64,000 nt of DNA from Kitasatospora sp. NBC_00240 (GCF_026342405.1 NZ_JAPEMU010000001.1:7812001-7876000), one strand, 5' to 3'. Positions 8,463 to 17,663 are shown, counted from the stretch's first letter. Notes: generated by a model from the sequence alone, not told the origin. Program-made: numbers and translations.

Positions 8463-10367
8463 GTGGGAAGCAACGGGTATCTGAGGCCGACAGGCCCCGA
8501 CGACCCCCAGGAGCTGGCGGGCTACCGGCTGCTCGCCCGGCTGGGCGCGGGCGGCATGGGAGTGGTCTACCTGTCGAGGACGCGGGGCAACCAGCCCGTC
8601 GCCCTGAAGGTGATCCGCCGGGAGTACACCGACGACGCGGAGTTCCGCCGCCGCTTCCAGCACGAGGTGCGGGCGGCCCGCCAGGTGTCCGGGTACCACA
8701 TCGTCCCGGTGGTGGATCACGACACCACGGGGGAACGCCCTTGGCTGGCCTCGACGTTCGTTGCGGGCCTGGCCCTCGACGAGACCCTCGACCTGGGCGG
8801 TCCGCTGCCGGTGACGGTCAGCCTGCAGCTGGTCGCCGCGGTGGCGGAGGCCCTGCGGGCGATCCACGCGGCCGGGGTGATCCATCGTGACCTCAAGCCG
8901 AGCAACATCCTGCTCGGCGCGGACGGGCCCTGGGTGATCGACTTCGGGATCGCCCGCGCCGCCGACTCCACCAAGCTGACCCGCAGCGGCGGGCTGATCG
9001 GCACCCCCGAGTTCATGTCGCCCGAGCACGCCGGCGGGGAGCCGCTGACCCCGGCCAGCGACATCTTCTCGCTCGGCCTGGTCGCCGCGGTGGCGGCGAC
9101 CGGCCGGCACCCGTACGGCGAGGGCGGGACGATCACCCTGGTCGCGAAGATCGCCAACACCGCGTTCCGGCCGCCGGAGCTGAGCCGCTACCCGGAGCCG
9201 CTGCGGGGCATCCTGGAGCGTTGCCTGGCCGCCGACCCGGCCGACCGGCCGACGGCCGGCGAACTCGTCGCGCTCTGCGAGGAGGCCGCCGGCCGGGCAC
9301 CGCACGACTTCACCGGCTGGCTTCCCGACCAGGTGATGGCCGAGATCGCGCGCCGGGCCGAGCAGGCCCGTGAGGCGCAGGCGACGGCGGACCAGGGCCC
9401 GCTGAGCGCGCCGACCGCCGCTCCGGTCACCCAGGCCCCGCCGGCGCCGGCCGTCCCGCCGGCGGCCCCGGCGAACGCCCCGCAGTCGCCCCCGACCGGG
9501 CCCCCGACCGGGCCCCCGACCGGCTATCCGCAGTCCGGCCACCAGCCGCAGGCGCAGCCCGGCCACCTGCCGCAGCAGCCGGCCCAGGCCCCGTTCGCGG
9601 CGCCGCAGCCCCCGCCGCCGTACCAGGGGACTCCCACGCCGCCGCAGTTCCACGGCACCCCCACCCCGCCGCCGTACCCGGGGAGCGCCGCCCCGCCGCC
9701 GTTCGGCGCCCCGACCGTGCCCACGCCGGCCGCACGAGGAAACCGGAAGGTCCGCCTGGCGCTGGCCGCCGTGGTGGCGGCGGTGGTCGCGGTCTCGGCG
9801 GTGAGCTGGATCGTGGGGCAGGGGAGCAAGGACGACGACACCCGTGACGCGCAGGGCACGCAGAGCCCTGCGGCGGTGGTACCCGGCGCCGCCCAGAGCT
9901 CCGGCGGCGCCCAGGCCGGCGGAGGTGCCAAGCCCTCCGGCGGCGCCGCGAAGCCCGGACGCTACGTGGTCAAGTTCGAGGACCGGCCGCTGACCGTCAA
10001 CGGAGCGGGTCACACGCTCTACACCACGGTCGACCTCGACGCGCCGAAGGTGAAGAACGGCCAGGACGTGTACGAGGAGGAGTGGGAGTACTTCCAGGCC
10101 GCCGACAGGAGCGAGCTGATCTTCGAGGAGGGCACCGGGAAGAGCGCCGACAAGACGGCGGAGAAGTGCCGCGAGGCCGCCGACGGCGCCCCCCTGCGCA
10201 GCCCGGTCACCATGAAGCAGCTGCCCACCGTGATGCCCGTCGGCACCCTGCTGTGCACCGTCACCACCAAGGGCGACCTCGCCATGGTGGAGATCACCGC
10301 GCTCAACCCGACGGACGAGTTCTACGAGATCGTCGGCAAGCTGACGGTCTGGTCGATGACCGGTTGA
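8463..10367 (+). CDS. Transmembrane serine/threonine protein kinase (PknB-like)
   Basis: A 634-residue eukaryotic-like kinase. The glycine loop LGAGGMGVVYL, lysine VALKVI, catalytic loop HRDLKPSN, metal motif DFGIA and activation-segment end GTPEFMSPE are all intact (residues about 22-280). A long Pro/Gln/Gly linker follows. One transmembrane helix (about 428-448) leads to an extracellular domain of about 185 residues with two cysteines, possibly a sensor. No PASTA repeats are present. The start is taken as GTG 8463; the GGAGGG upstream is rather far (16 nt), so the true start is not certain. It is divergent from the FHA protein, its likely partner or substrate. Confidence 0.9.
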   Translation: MGSNGYLRPTGPDDPQELAGYRLLARLGAGGMGVVYLSRTRGNQPVALKVIRREYTDDAEFRRRFQHEVRAARQVSGYHIVPVVDHDTTGERPWLASTFVAGLALDETLDLGGPLPVTVSLQLVAAVAEALRAIHAAGVIHRDLKPSNILLGADGPWVIDFGIARAADSTKLTRSGGLIGTPEFMSPEHAGGEPLTPASDIFSLGLVAAVAATGRHPYGEGGTITLVAKIANTAFRPPELSRYPEPLRGILERCLAADPADRPTAGELVALCEEAAGRAPHDFTGWLPDQVMAEIARRAEQAREAQATADQGPLSAPTAAPVTQAPPAPAVPPAAPANAPQSPPTGPPTGPPTGYPQSGHQPQAQPGHLPQQPAQAPFAAPQPPPPYQGTPTPPQFHGTPTPPPYPGSAAPPPFGAPTVPTPAARGNRKVRLALAAVVAAVVAVSAVSWIVGQGSKDDDTRDAQGTQSPAAVVPGAAQSSGGAQAGGGAKPSGGAAKPGRYVVKFEDRPLTVNGAGHTLYTTVDLDAPKVKNGQDVYEEEWEYFQAADRSELIFEEGTGKSADKTAEKCREAADGAPLRSPVTMKQLPTVMPVGTLLCTVTTKGDLAMVEITALNPTDEFYEIVGKLTVWSMTG

Positions 10368-10436
10368 CCTCTTTGTGCCGGGGGCCGGGCCGGGCCGCCG
10401 GTGGAAACCGGCCCGGTGTCTGCGACGATGCGGAGC

Positions 10437-11876
10437 ATGGACGCAGCTCGTACCGGTGAGGCGATCGTGGTGGGCTCCGGCCCCAACGGGCTGGCGGCGG
10501 CGCTGGTGCTGGCCCGGGAGGGGATCGCCGTCACCGTGCTGGAGGCCGAGTCCGAGATCGGCGGCGGCACCAGGTCGGGCGAGCTGACCGTCCCCGGCGT
10601 CCTGCACGACCACTGCTCCGCCGTGCACCCGCTCGGGGTCGGCTCGCCGTTCCTGCGCTCGGCCGGCCTGGAGAAGTACGGGGTCGAGTGGCGGTGGCCC
10701 GAGATCGACCTGGCCCACCCGCTGGACGCGGCCCCGGCCGGCGTGCTGGTCCGCCCGGTGGACGTGACGGCGGAGCGGCTCGGGGCCGACGGACCGGCCT
10801 GGCAGCAGCTGTTCGGGCCGCTGACCGCCGGGTTCGACGAGCTGGCCGAGGACGTCCTGCGGCCCGCCCTCCGGGTGCCCCGGCACCCGCTGCGGACGGT
10901 CGGGTTCGGACTGCGCGCGCTCCCGCCCGCCGCCCTGACGGCCCGGCGCTTCCGTGGCGACCAGGCCCGCGCGCTGTTCGCCGGCGCCGCCGCGCACGCC
11001 ATGCAGCCGCTGAACCGCCCGATGACCTCGGCCTTCGCCCTGATGCTGCTCGCCTCCGGGCACCGGTTCGGCTGGCCGGTCGCCCGGGGCGGCTCCCGTA
11101 CCGTCACGGACGCGCTGGCCGCCGGGCTCCGGGAGCTCGGCGGCCGGATCGAGACGGGCGTGCGGGTCCGCTCGCTGGAGGAGCTGCCGCGGGCCGCCAC
11201 CGTGATGCTCGACGTGTCACCCGGCGCGGCCGCGGACATCTGCGGGGAGCGGATGCCCGCCCGGGTCCGGCGCGCGTACCGGCGCTGGCAGTACGGGCCG
11301 GGCGCCTTCAAGCTGGACCTCGCCGTCGAGGGCGGTGTGCCCTGGACGGACGAGGCCTGCCGCCGCGCCGGCACCGTGCACCTGGGCGGCACGCTGGAGG
11401 AGATCGCCTTCGCCGAGCGGGAGGTGCACCGCGGCCGGATGCCCCGGCGCCCGTTCGTCCTGGTCTCGCAGCAGTACCTCGCCGACCCCGGCCGCTCGGC
11501 CGGCGACGTGCATCCGGTCTGGGCCTACGCGCATGTGCCGCACGGCCACCAGGGCGACGCCACCCAGGCCGTGCTGGACCAGCTGGAGCGCTTCGCGCCC
11601 GGCCTCCGGGAGCGGATCGTCGGCCTGGCCGCCCGTTCGCCGGCCGGGATGGAGCGGCACAACGCCAACTACGTCGGCGGCGACATCGGCACCGGCGCCA
11701 ACACCCTGCGGCAGACCCTGCTGCGCCCGCGGGCCGCCCTCGACCCCTACCGGACCGGCGTCCCGGGGGTCTACCTGTGCTCGGCCGCGACCCCGCCCGG
11801 TGGTGGGGTGCACGGGATGTGCGGGTTCAACGCGGCCCGCTCCGCCCTACGCGCCCTGGGACACGCCGGGCGGTGA
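10437..11876 (+). CDS. FAD-dependent oxidoreductase, phytoene-desaturase-like (NAD(P)/FAD amine oxidase fold)
   Basis: A 479-residue flavoprotein. The N-terminal dinucleotide motif is IVVGSGPNGLAAALVLAREG, followed by GGGTRSGELT. The C-terminus has the FAD-contacting GVYLCSAATPPGGGVHGMCG, typical of CrtI-related proteins. No other carotenoid genes are adjacent, so it is probably one of the generic CrtI-like oxidoreductases of unknown substrate. Start choice is uncertain: ATG 10437, ATG 10428 and GTG 10401 are in frame and none has a strong ribosome binding site. The 3' end overlaps the convergent DUF6629 gene by about 50 bp. Confidence 0.85.
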   Translation: MDAARTGEAIVVGSGPNGLAAALVLAREGIAVTVLEAESEIGGGTRSGELTVPGVLHDHCSAVHPLGVGSPFLRSAGLEKYGVEWRWPEIDLAHPLDAAPAGVLVRPVDVTAERLGADGPAWQQLFGPLTAGFDELAEDVLRPALRVPRHPLRTVGFGLRALPPAALTARRFRGDQARALFAGAAAHAMQPLNRPMTSAFALMLLASGHRFGWPVARGGSRTVTDALAAGLRELGGRIETGVRVRSLEELPRAATVMLDVSPGAAADICGERMPARVRRAYRRWQYGPGAFKLDLAVEGGVPWTDEACRRAGTVHLGGTLEEIAFAEREVHRGRMPRRPFVLVSQQYLADPGRSAGDVHPVWAYAHVPHGHQGDATQAVLDQLERFAPGLRERIVGLAARSPAGMERHNANYVGGDIGTGANTLRQTLLRPRAALDPYRTGVPGVYLCSAATPPGGGVHGMCGFNAARSALRALGHAGR

Positions 11877-12522
11877 ACCGGGCCGCGCCGGGGCGGCCGT
11901 CCTGTCGCACCCACCACAGCAGCACCGCGCTCACCAGCGCGGCCAGCGCGCACCAGGCCGAGGCGAAGGCCAGCCGCCAGAGCAGGGCGGCGGCCAGCGC
12001 GGCGGCGCCGGTGAGCAGACCGAGCAGTCGCAGCACCCGGTCGCCGCTCAGCACCAGCGAGCCCACCGTGGCGGTCAGATACCCGGCGATCAGCACCGGC
12101 GCGTACGGGACGCCCACCCCGTACGACAGTGTGTGCCCGTCCGCCCGGGCGGCGACGGGGTGCGTCGCGACGGCCACCGCCAGCGCCGCCGCCACGAGCA
12201 CCCCGAGGACGGCGAGCGCCGTACGCCGACCACGCCCCCGTGCCCCGGGGACGGCGCGCAGCACGCCGACGGACACCAGCGCGGGCAGCAGCGGCAGGGC
12301 GATCACCGCCCAGGCGGTGCGCGCCCACTGCGCGGGACCGGGGCCGATCCGGCCGTCGACGCCGAGCCAGACCGCCGACTCGATCAGCTGGTGCACCCCC
12401 AGCACCAGCGGGAGGGCGGCCAGCGGCAGTTGCCCGGCCCGCCGGACCCGTGCCAGGCAGGCCAGGCCGAGGCCGCTGACGACGACGCCCGCCACCAGGT
12501 CGGCCTCGGCGCTCCAGCACAT
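11827..12522 (-). CDS. DUF6629-like integral membrane protein
   Basis: A 231-residue polytopic membrane protein of unknown function with about seven hydrophobic segments. The N-terminus MCWSAEADLVAG is characteristic of a Streptomyces family annotated as DUF6629. LGVHQLIESAVWLG is a second recognisable block with polar residues inside a helix. The start ATG 12522 is well supported by AGGAGG seven bases upstream; an upstream in-frame extension is low-complexity and rejected. It ends inside the 3' end of the convergent oxidoreductase gene. No functional clue comes from its neighbours. Confidence 0.8.
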   Translation of the reverse strand: MCWSAEADLVAGVVVSGLGLACLARVRRAGQLPLAALPLVLGVHQLIESAVWLGVDGRIGPGPAQWARTAWAVIALPLLPALVSVGVLRAVPGARGRGRRTALAVLGVLVAAALAVAVATHPVAARADGHTLSYGVGVPYAPVLIAGYLTATVGSLVLSGDRVLRLLGLLTGAAALAAALLWRLAFASAWCALAALVSAVLLWWVRQDGRPGAARFTARRVPGRVGRSGPR

Positions 12523-12734
12523 CGGGGGCCTCCTGCGGTTGCCGGTCCCTCGGCGGGCCCGGGCCGGGAGCGGCCGGCGGGCGCCGCGGCGCCTCGGAGC
12601 GGCGTCGGGCCTGGCCGGCGGGGCCGGCACCGGTGGCCGGGGAGCGGGTGGGTGCGTCCACGATAGGTCTCCGGCCGCGGAGCGGCGGCCCGGAACCGCC
12701 GGGCTGCGGCCGTTGTGGTGACGGGGCGGTCCGG

Positions 12735-13715
12735 TCAGGTGCCGCGGTCGCCGTCCGGACCGGGGCCGCCGGAGGGGCCGGAGCCGGAGTCGGGCCCCGA
12801 GCCGGTCCCGGTGCCGTCGTCGGGGCCGTCCTCGGTGCGGTGCAGGTGGCCGTGGCCGTGCTGGTAGCCGGAGCCGGGCATGGCCGGGTGACGGCCGATC
12901 ACCACCACCCCGACCACGATGCAGACCAGCCCGGCCGCCTCCCAGGCCAGCGCCCCGGGCGTGACCCGTAATTGGTCACCGAGGAAGGCCACCGCGCAGG
13001 CGATCCCGGTGAGCGGCTGGGCCGCCGTCAGCGCGGGCAGGGACATCCGCAGCGGCGCCGCCTCGAACGCACTCTGCACCAGGAGCAGCCCCACCACACC
13101 GGCGGCCAGCACCGCGTACGGCTCCCAGGTCCGCAGCACCTCGCCGAGCCCGTGGTCGTCCAGCCGCTGGGCGACCGTCCGGGTCAGCGCGTCCTGCAGG
13201 CCGTAGAGCAGGCCGGCGGCCAGCGCGAGCAGGGTGGCCTCCTCCAGCAGCGGCATCCGGCGGGCGGTCGAGACCAGCAGCAGCGTCAGCCCGACCACGA
13301 TGCCCACCGTCAGCCAGTGCCGCAGCGCGCCCGCCTCCGTCCCGCCGCCCTGCGGCTTGCCGGCCACGATGAACGCCGTCACGCCGGCGGCGAGCAGCAG
13401 CACCCCGCACCAGCCGGAGCGGCCGAGCGACTGGCGGGTCAGGATTCGGGCCAGGGCCATCGCGAAGAGCAGGTTGGTGGCCAGCAGCGGCTCGACCAGC
13501 GACACCTCGCCCTTGTCCAGGGCCAAGGCGCTCAGCGCCAGTCCGCAGACCATGAACGCGGTGCCCAGCAGCCACTGCGGTATCCGCATGAGGTCCAGCA
13601 GCAGCCGCCAGTGCAGCAGGTCGGAGCGCGGTGCGCGCTGGGCCGCCTGTTGCTGGAGGACGAACCCGAGACCCAGGCAGCAGGCCGCGCCGACAGCCAG
13701 GAGGAAGACCACCAC
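12735..13715 (-). CDS. DMT-superfamily (EamA-like) transporter with His-rich tail
   Basis: A 326-residue membrane protein with about ten hydrophobic segments arranged as two EamA-like halves. The first includes EPLLATNLLFAMALA and the second includes ALTAAQPLTGIACAVAFLGDQL. The C-terminal cytoplasmic tail carries HGHGHLH and Asp/Gly/Pro repeats, suggesting metal contact; the substrate is unknown. The start is inferred as GTG 13715 because it begins the first helix, but no ribosome binding site is obvious. Codon 249 (12971-12969) is TTA, the bldA-dependent leucine codon, so expression may be tied to development. Confidence 0.75.
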   Translation of the reverse strand: MVVFLLAVGAACCLGLGFVLQQQAAQRAPRSDLLHWRLLLDLMRIPQWLLGTAFMVCGLALSALALDKGEVSLVEPLLATNLLFAMALARILTRQSLGRSGWCGVLLLAAGVTAFIVAGKPQGGGTEAGALRHWLTVGIVVGLTLLLVSTARRMPLLEEATLLALAAGLLYGLQDALTRTVAQRLDDHGLGEVLRTWEPYAVLAAGVVGLLLVQSAFEAAPLRMSLPALTAAQPLTGIACAVAFLGDQLRVTPGALAWEAAGLVCIVVGVVVIGRHPAMPGSGYQHGHGHLHRTEDGPDDGTGTGSGPDSGSGPSGGPGPDGDRGT

Positions 13716-13946
13716 GGAGGACCACCCAAAGGTCTGGTGGTTGCGCCGTATCCGAGCCGGTCCGGCCGGTCCGGTGCCACGGCGCGCTGCCGCCAGCCTA
13801 CCGCCGGGGGCCTGGCCGGGGCCGGTCCGCCGACGGCGCGCGCGTCGCGCGTCGCGCTGCCCGCCAAGTCTTGCCGCCGGGCCCCGCGCGGGCGCACGCT
13901 GGTGGGAGCGGGTGCGACGAGGGGGGTCTGCGCCAGGAGGTGCGGC

Positions 13947-14210
13947 ATGCACAACCAGTGGGATGTGGAGCTGAGCTTCGAGGAGGACGGGGTACACACC
14001 GAGTGCGAGGCCAGACTGGTCGGCGCGCGGGCGCCGGGTCTGAACGCCCGCGGTGAGTCCGTCCGCAGCGCCGACGACCGGCCGCTGGCCCGGATCGGCG
14101 AGGAGATGGCGGCCGCCCGGGCGCTGGAGGAACTCTCCCGCAAGCTGCGCAGCCAGGTCGTCGGCGAGATCGACGACGAGGGACACCGGCCCGCCTACCT
14201 GATCTACTGA
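13947..14210 (+). CDS. DUF1876 domain protein
   Basis: An 87-residue small protein of the DUF1876 family, recognised by MHNQWDVELSFEEDGVHTEC at the start and the central RIGEEMAAARALEELSRKL helix. The family is common in actinobacteria and proposed to be a small alpha/beta domain of unknown role. ATG 13947 has AGGAGGT six bases upstream. It is divergent from the EamA transporter and followed by two tandem-repeat tracts. Confidence 0.85.
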   Translation: MHNQWDVELSFEEDGVHTECEARLVGARAPGLNARGESVRSADDRPLARIGEEMAAARALEELSRKLRSQVVGEIDDEGHRPAYLIY

Positions 14211-14255
14211 CGACCCGACCGACCCGACCGACCCGACCGACCCGACCGACCCGAC
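14211..14255. repeat. 9-bp tandem repeat (CGACCCGAC)n
   Basis: Five perfect head-to-tail copies of CGACCCGAC begin immediately after the DUF1876 stop codon. A coding role is excluded by position. The tract probably varies in copy number by replication slippage. Confidence 0.9.
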
Positions 14256-14310
14256 CGGTCCGCGGCACGGCCGGCCGGCGGTGGGGGCTGAGCGGGCGGC
14301 GACCGTCGGC

Positions 14311-14376
14311 CAAGGCAGTCAGGCCAAGGCAGTCAGGACAAGGCAGTCAGGTCAAAGCAGTCAGCTCAGGGCAGTG
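14311..14376. repeat. 14-bp tandem repeat (CAAGGCAGTCAGGN)n
   Basis: About 4.7 imperfect copies of CAAGGCAGTCAGGN. The last two copies have diverged (CAAAGCAGTCAGCT, then CAGGGCAGTG). The unit is unusually A-rich for this genome and unrelated to the 9-bp repeat 55 bp upstream. Confidence 0.85.
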
Positions 14377-14482
14377 CGGGCGCTCGGTGCGGGCAGACCG
14401 GGTGCGGGCAGTCCGGGCGCGCCGGTGCGTGGGCCGACGAGGGGCCGGTGGCCGGCCGGACGAGGTGGTGTCCGGACCAGGA

Positions 14483-14512
14483 GCGGGGCGCGGTCCGACG
14501 GCCGCGCCCCGC
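14483..14512. terminator. Hairpin between convergent DUF1876 and fruA
   Basis: Perfect 11-bp inverted repeat GCGGGGCGCGG (14483-14493) / CCGCGCCCCGC (14502-14512) with an 8-nt loop, 22 bases beyond the fruA stop at 14535. Likely a bidirectional terminator. Confidence 0.6.
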
Positions 14513-14534
14513 CCTCGCCCGGGCACCGTACGGA

Positions 14535-16607
14535 TCAGACGCCCGCCGGCACGCCCTCCCGCTCCGGGACGGCTGCCGGGGCCGCCCCGCGGAAGCCCTT
14601 CAGCAGCAGCACCAGCGCCGCCGTGACCAGGGTGCCGGCCGCGACCGCGAGCACGTACAGGACGGGGCGGCCGATCAGCGGCAGTACCCAGATCCCGCCG
14701 TGCGGGGCCCGCAGGGTGGAGTCGAAGGCCATCACCAGGCCGCCGGCGGTCATGCTGCCGGCGATCGCGGCGGGGATCACCCGCAGCGGATCGGCGGCGG
14801 CGAACGGGATCGCGCCCTCGGTGATGAAGGACGCCCCGAGGACCCAGGCCGCCTTGCCGTTCTCCCGTTCCTCCCGGGTGAAGAGCCGGGCCCGCAGCGT
14901 GGTCGCGAGCGCCATCCCCAGCGGCGGGGTCATGCCGGCGGCCATCACCGCGGCCATCACCCTGAGGCTGCCCGCGTCCGGGGCGGCGCCGGCCGTGGTG
15001 AGCGCGCCGGCCGCGAAGGTGTAGGCGACCTTGTTGAGCGGACCGCCCAGGTCGAAGGCCATCATCGCGCCCAGCAGGACGCCCAGCAGGATCGCGTTGG
15101 TGCCCGACAGGCCGTTCAGCCAGTCGGTCAGCCCGCTCATCACCGAGGCGATCGGCGAGCCGACCACCACGAACATCAGGAAGCCGACCACCGCGACCGA
15201 GAGCAGCGGGATCACCACCACCGGCATGATCCCCCGGATCGCCCTCGGCACCCGCCGGCGCACCAACCAGAGCACCAGGAACCCCGAGACCAGCCCGGAC
15301 ACCAGGCCGCCGAGGAAGCCCGCGCCGACCGTCACCGAGATCGCGCCGCCGACGATGCCCGGCGCCAGCGCCGGCCGGTCGGCGATGGCGTACGCGATGT
15401 AGCCCGAGAGGATCGGCACCAGGAAGCCGAAGGCGGCCGCGCCGGACTGGAAGAGCACCGCGGCCCAGCTCTGCCGGGCCGTCCAGTCGAAGTGGCCGAC
15501 CACGGAGGGCGCGGACGAGATCTCGTACCCGCCGATCGCGAAGCCCAGGGCGATCAGCAGCCCGCCCGCCGCCACGAACGGGATCATGTAGCTGACCCCG
15601 GTCATCAGGTACTGCCGCAGCCGGTTGCCCCAGTGGTCCTCCCGGCGGCCGGCGGGCGGTCCGCCGCCGGCGCCTGCCGGGGCACCGGCGCCCGTCGGCT
15701 CAGGGCGGGCCGGCGACCCGGCCGGGTCGCAGGCCCGGGCGGCCGCGAGCGCCCGGGCGACCAGCTCGTCCGCCCGGTGGACGCCCCCCTTCACGCCGAC
15801 GTCCACGGTCGGCTTGCCGGCGAACCGGCCCTTGTCCCTGACCTCCACGTCGTGCGCGAGGATCACCGCGCCGGCCGCGGCGATCACCTCGGGGGCGAGC
15901 GGGGTGGAGCCGGCCGAGCCCTGGGTCTCCACCTGGATCTCGGCGCCGGCCCGGGCGGCGGCCTGCTCCAAGGCCTGGGCGGCCATGTACGTGTGGGCGA
16001 TACCGGTGGGGCAGGAGGTCACGGCGACCAGGCGCGGCCGCGACCCGGCCCCGGGGCCGGCGGCGGGTACAGCGGGGGGTACAGCGCCCTCGGCGGCGGG
16101 TACGGCGGCGGGTACGGCAGCGGGTACGGCGTCCGGCGCGGGGGCCGAGGGGGTGTCCTCGCCGTTCACCAGGGCGGCGACGGCGGTCGGGTCGGTGGCC
16201 GCCCGCAGGGCGCCGGTGAACTCCGGGTCCGTCAGCCGGCGGGCCAGCGCGGCGAGGATCCGCAGGTGGTCGTCGTCCGCACCGTCCGGCGCCGCGATCA
16301 TGAACACCAGGTCGGCCGGGCTGCCGTCGGGGGCGTCGAAGTCCAGCCCCCGCGCGCTGCGCCCGAAAGCGAGGCTGGGCCGGGTGACGTACGCCGAGCG
16401 GCAGTGCGGGATGCCGATGCCCTCGCCCATCCCGGTCGGCGCCTGGGCCTCTCGGGCGGCCACATCGCCGAGGAATCCGTCGAGGTCGGTGATCCGGCCC
16501 TCGGCGAGCAGCCGCTGGGCGAGCGAGCGCAGGGCTTCGGCCTTCTCCCCGGGGGCGAGGTAGAGGTCGACGAGCGGGGGAGTGATCAGTCTGCCGGAGT
16601 CGTGCAT
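14535..16607 (-). CDS. fruA: Fructose PTS permease, fused IIA-IIB-IIC
   Basis: A 690-residue enzyme II that imports fructose and phosphorylates it to fructose-1-phosphate. The order of domains is IIA (residues about 5-150, active-site histidine in GIGIPHCRSAYV), an Ala/Pro linker with PAAVPAAVPA repeats, IIB (about 188-290, phosphocysteine in VTSCPTGIAHTYMAA), and the membrane IIC domain (about 335-675, eight or more segments). ATG 16607 follows AGGAACACCACC. It is the last gene of fruR-fruK-fruA, 111 bp after fruK. HPr is encoded divergently at 18.8 kb; enzyme I is not in the window. Confidence 0.93.
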   Translation of the reverse strand: MHDSGRLITPPLVDLYLAPGEKAEALRSLAQRLLAEGRITDLDGFLGDVAAREAQAPTGMGEGIGIPHCRSAYVTRPSLAFGRSARGLDFDAPDGSPADLVFMIAAPDGADDDHLRILAALARRLTDPEFTGALRAATDPTAVAALVNGEDTPSAPAPDAVPAAVPAAVPAAEGAVPPAVPAAGPGAGSRPRLVAVTSCPTGIAHTYMAAQALEQAAARAGAEIQVETQGSAGSTPLAPEVIAAAGAVILAHDVEVRDKGRFAGKPTVDVGVKGGVHRADELVARALAAARACDPAGSPARPEPTGAGAPAGAGGGPPAGRREDHWGNRLRQYLMTGVSYMIPFVAAGGLLIALGFAIGGYEISSAPSVVGHFDWTARQSWAAVLFQSGAAAFGFLVPILSGYIAYAIADRPALAPGIVGGAISVTVGAGFLGGLVSGLVSGFLVLWLVRRRVPRAIRGIMPVVVIPLLSVAVVGFLMFVVVGSPIASVMSGLTDWLNGLSGTNAILLGVLLGAMMAFDLGGPLNKVAYTFAAGALTTAGAAPDAGSLRVMAAVMAAGMTPPLGMALATTLRARLFTREERENGKAAWVLGASFITEGAIPFAAADPLRVIPAAIAGSMTAGGLVMAFDSTLRAPHGGIWVLPLIGRPVLYVLAVAAGTLVTAALVLLLKGFRGAAPAAVPEREGVPAGV

Positions 16608-16718
16608 GGTGGTGTTCCTTCAGCGGTCGGTGCCTGGTGGGTCCCGTTGCCCCCGGGGTCCGTCCCGGCCGTGGTCCGCGGGCGGCCGGTGTCTGCAGGT
16701 GGCGCCTCGCGCGCGCGG

Positions 16719-17663
16719 TCAGCCGGCCAGCGGCCGCTCCAGCGGGAGGTCCTCGGTGACCGAGACCGCGTCCGGATCGAGGTCGGCCGGGGTGGGCATC
16801 GCGCTGCCCGGCAGCTGGACGGCGGCGGCGCCGTGCGCCAGCGCCGCGGCCAGTGCCCCGGGCCCGGAGCCGCCGGCGCCGAGGAACCCGGCGAGGGAGG
16901 CGTCGCCCGCGCCCACGTCGCTGCGGACGGCGGCGACCGGCGCGGTGCCGAACCAGCTGCCCTCCTCGGAGACCAGCAGCATGCCGTCCGGGCCGAGGCT
17001 GGCCAGCACCTGCTGGGCGCCCTGCTTGAGCAGATGGCGGGCCGCCTCGAAGGCGTCGCCGACGCTGGCCACCTCCCGGCCGGCCGCCTCGGCCAGCTCC
17101 TCCCGGTTGGGCTTGACCACGTCGGGCCGGGCGCCGAGGACGGCGAGCAGGGCCGGGCCGGAGGTGTCGACGGCTGTCCGGGCGCCGCGGGCGTGCACCC
17201 GGTCGACCAGTTCGGCGTACCACTCGGGGGCCAGGCCGCGCGGCAGGCTGCCGCAGCAGGCCAGCCAGTCCGGCCGGGTGCCGGCGAAGTCCTCCTGGAC
17301 GGCGGCGAGCAGGGCGGCCGACTCCTGCTCGGTCAGCTCGGGCCCCGGAGAGTTGATCTTGGTGAGCACATGGTCGCCCTCGACCACGGTGACGTTGGTC
17401 CGGGTCTCGCCCCGGACCGGTACGGTCGCCACGTCGATCCCCTGCCGGAGCAGCAGGTCGGAGAGGAGCAGCCCGGGGAAGCCACCCAGCGGCAGCACGG
17501 CGGTGGTCCGGTGTCCGGCGGCGGTCAGCGCGCGGGCCACGTTGACGCCCTTGCCACCCGGGTCCACCCGGTCGGACGCGGCCCGGTTGACCTCGCCCCG
17601 GTGCAGCCGCGCCAGCTCGTAGGTCCGGTCCAGGCTCGGGTTCGGCGTCATGGTGACGATCAC
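16719..17663 (-). CDS. fruK: 1-phosphofructokinase
   Basis: A 314-residue PfkB-family kinase making fructose-1,6-bisphosphate from fructose-1-phosphate. Signature 1 is DPGGKGVNVARAL near residue 37. Signature 2 near the C-terminus is RSDVGAGDASLAGFLGA with the catalytic aspartate. TPNPSLDRTYEL at the start is typical of this enzyme. The start GTG 17663 overlaps the fruR stop (GTGA), so the genes are translationally coupled. It passes its product to glycolysis and works directly downstream of FruA. Confidence 0.93.
   Translation of the reverse strand: MIVTMTPNPSLDRTYELARLHRGEVNRAASDRVDPGGKGVNVARALTAAGHRTTAVLPLGGFPGLLLSDLLLRQGIDVATVPVRGETRTNVTVVEGDHVLTKINSPGPELTEQESAALLAAVQEDFAGTRPDWLACCGSLPRGLAPEWYAELVDRVHARGARTAVDTSGPALLAVLGARPDVVKPNREELAEAAGREVASVGDAFEAARHLLKQGAQQVLASLGPDGMLLVSEEGSWFGTAPVAAVRSDVGAGDASLAGFLGAGGSGPGALAAALAHGAAAVQLPGSAMPTPADLDPDAVSVTEDLPLERPLAG

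Larger units (their letters stand above)
14256..14534. other. Repeat-rich gap between DUF1876 and fruA
   Basis: No supported gene is present. After the 9-bp repeats it contains a 14-bp tandem repeat (14311-14376) and a terminator-like hairpin (14483-14512). The remainder is GC-rich sequence with no promoter that I can recognise. Both flanking genes end here. Confidence 0.7.

Noticed and set aside
14211..14376. Short tandem repeats considered as a CRISPR array
   Set aside because: Units of 9 and 14 bp without spacers and no cas genes; these are minisatellites.
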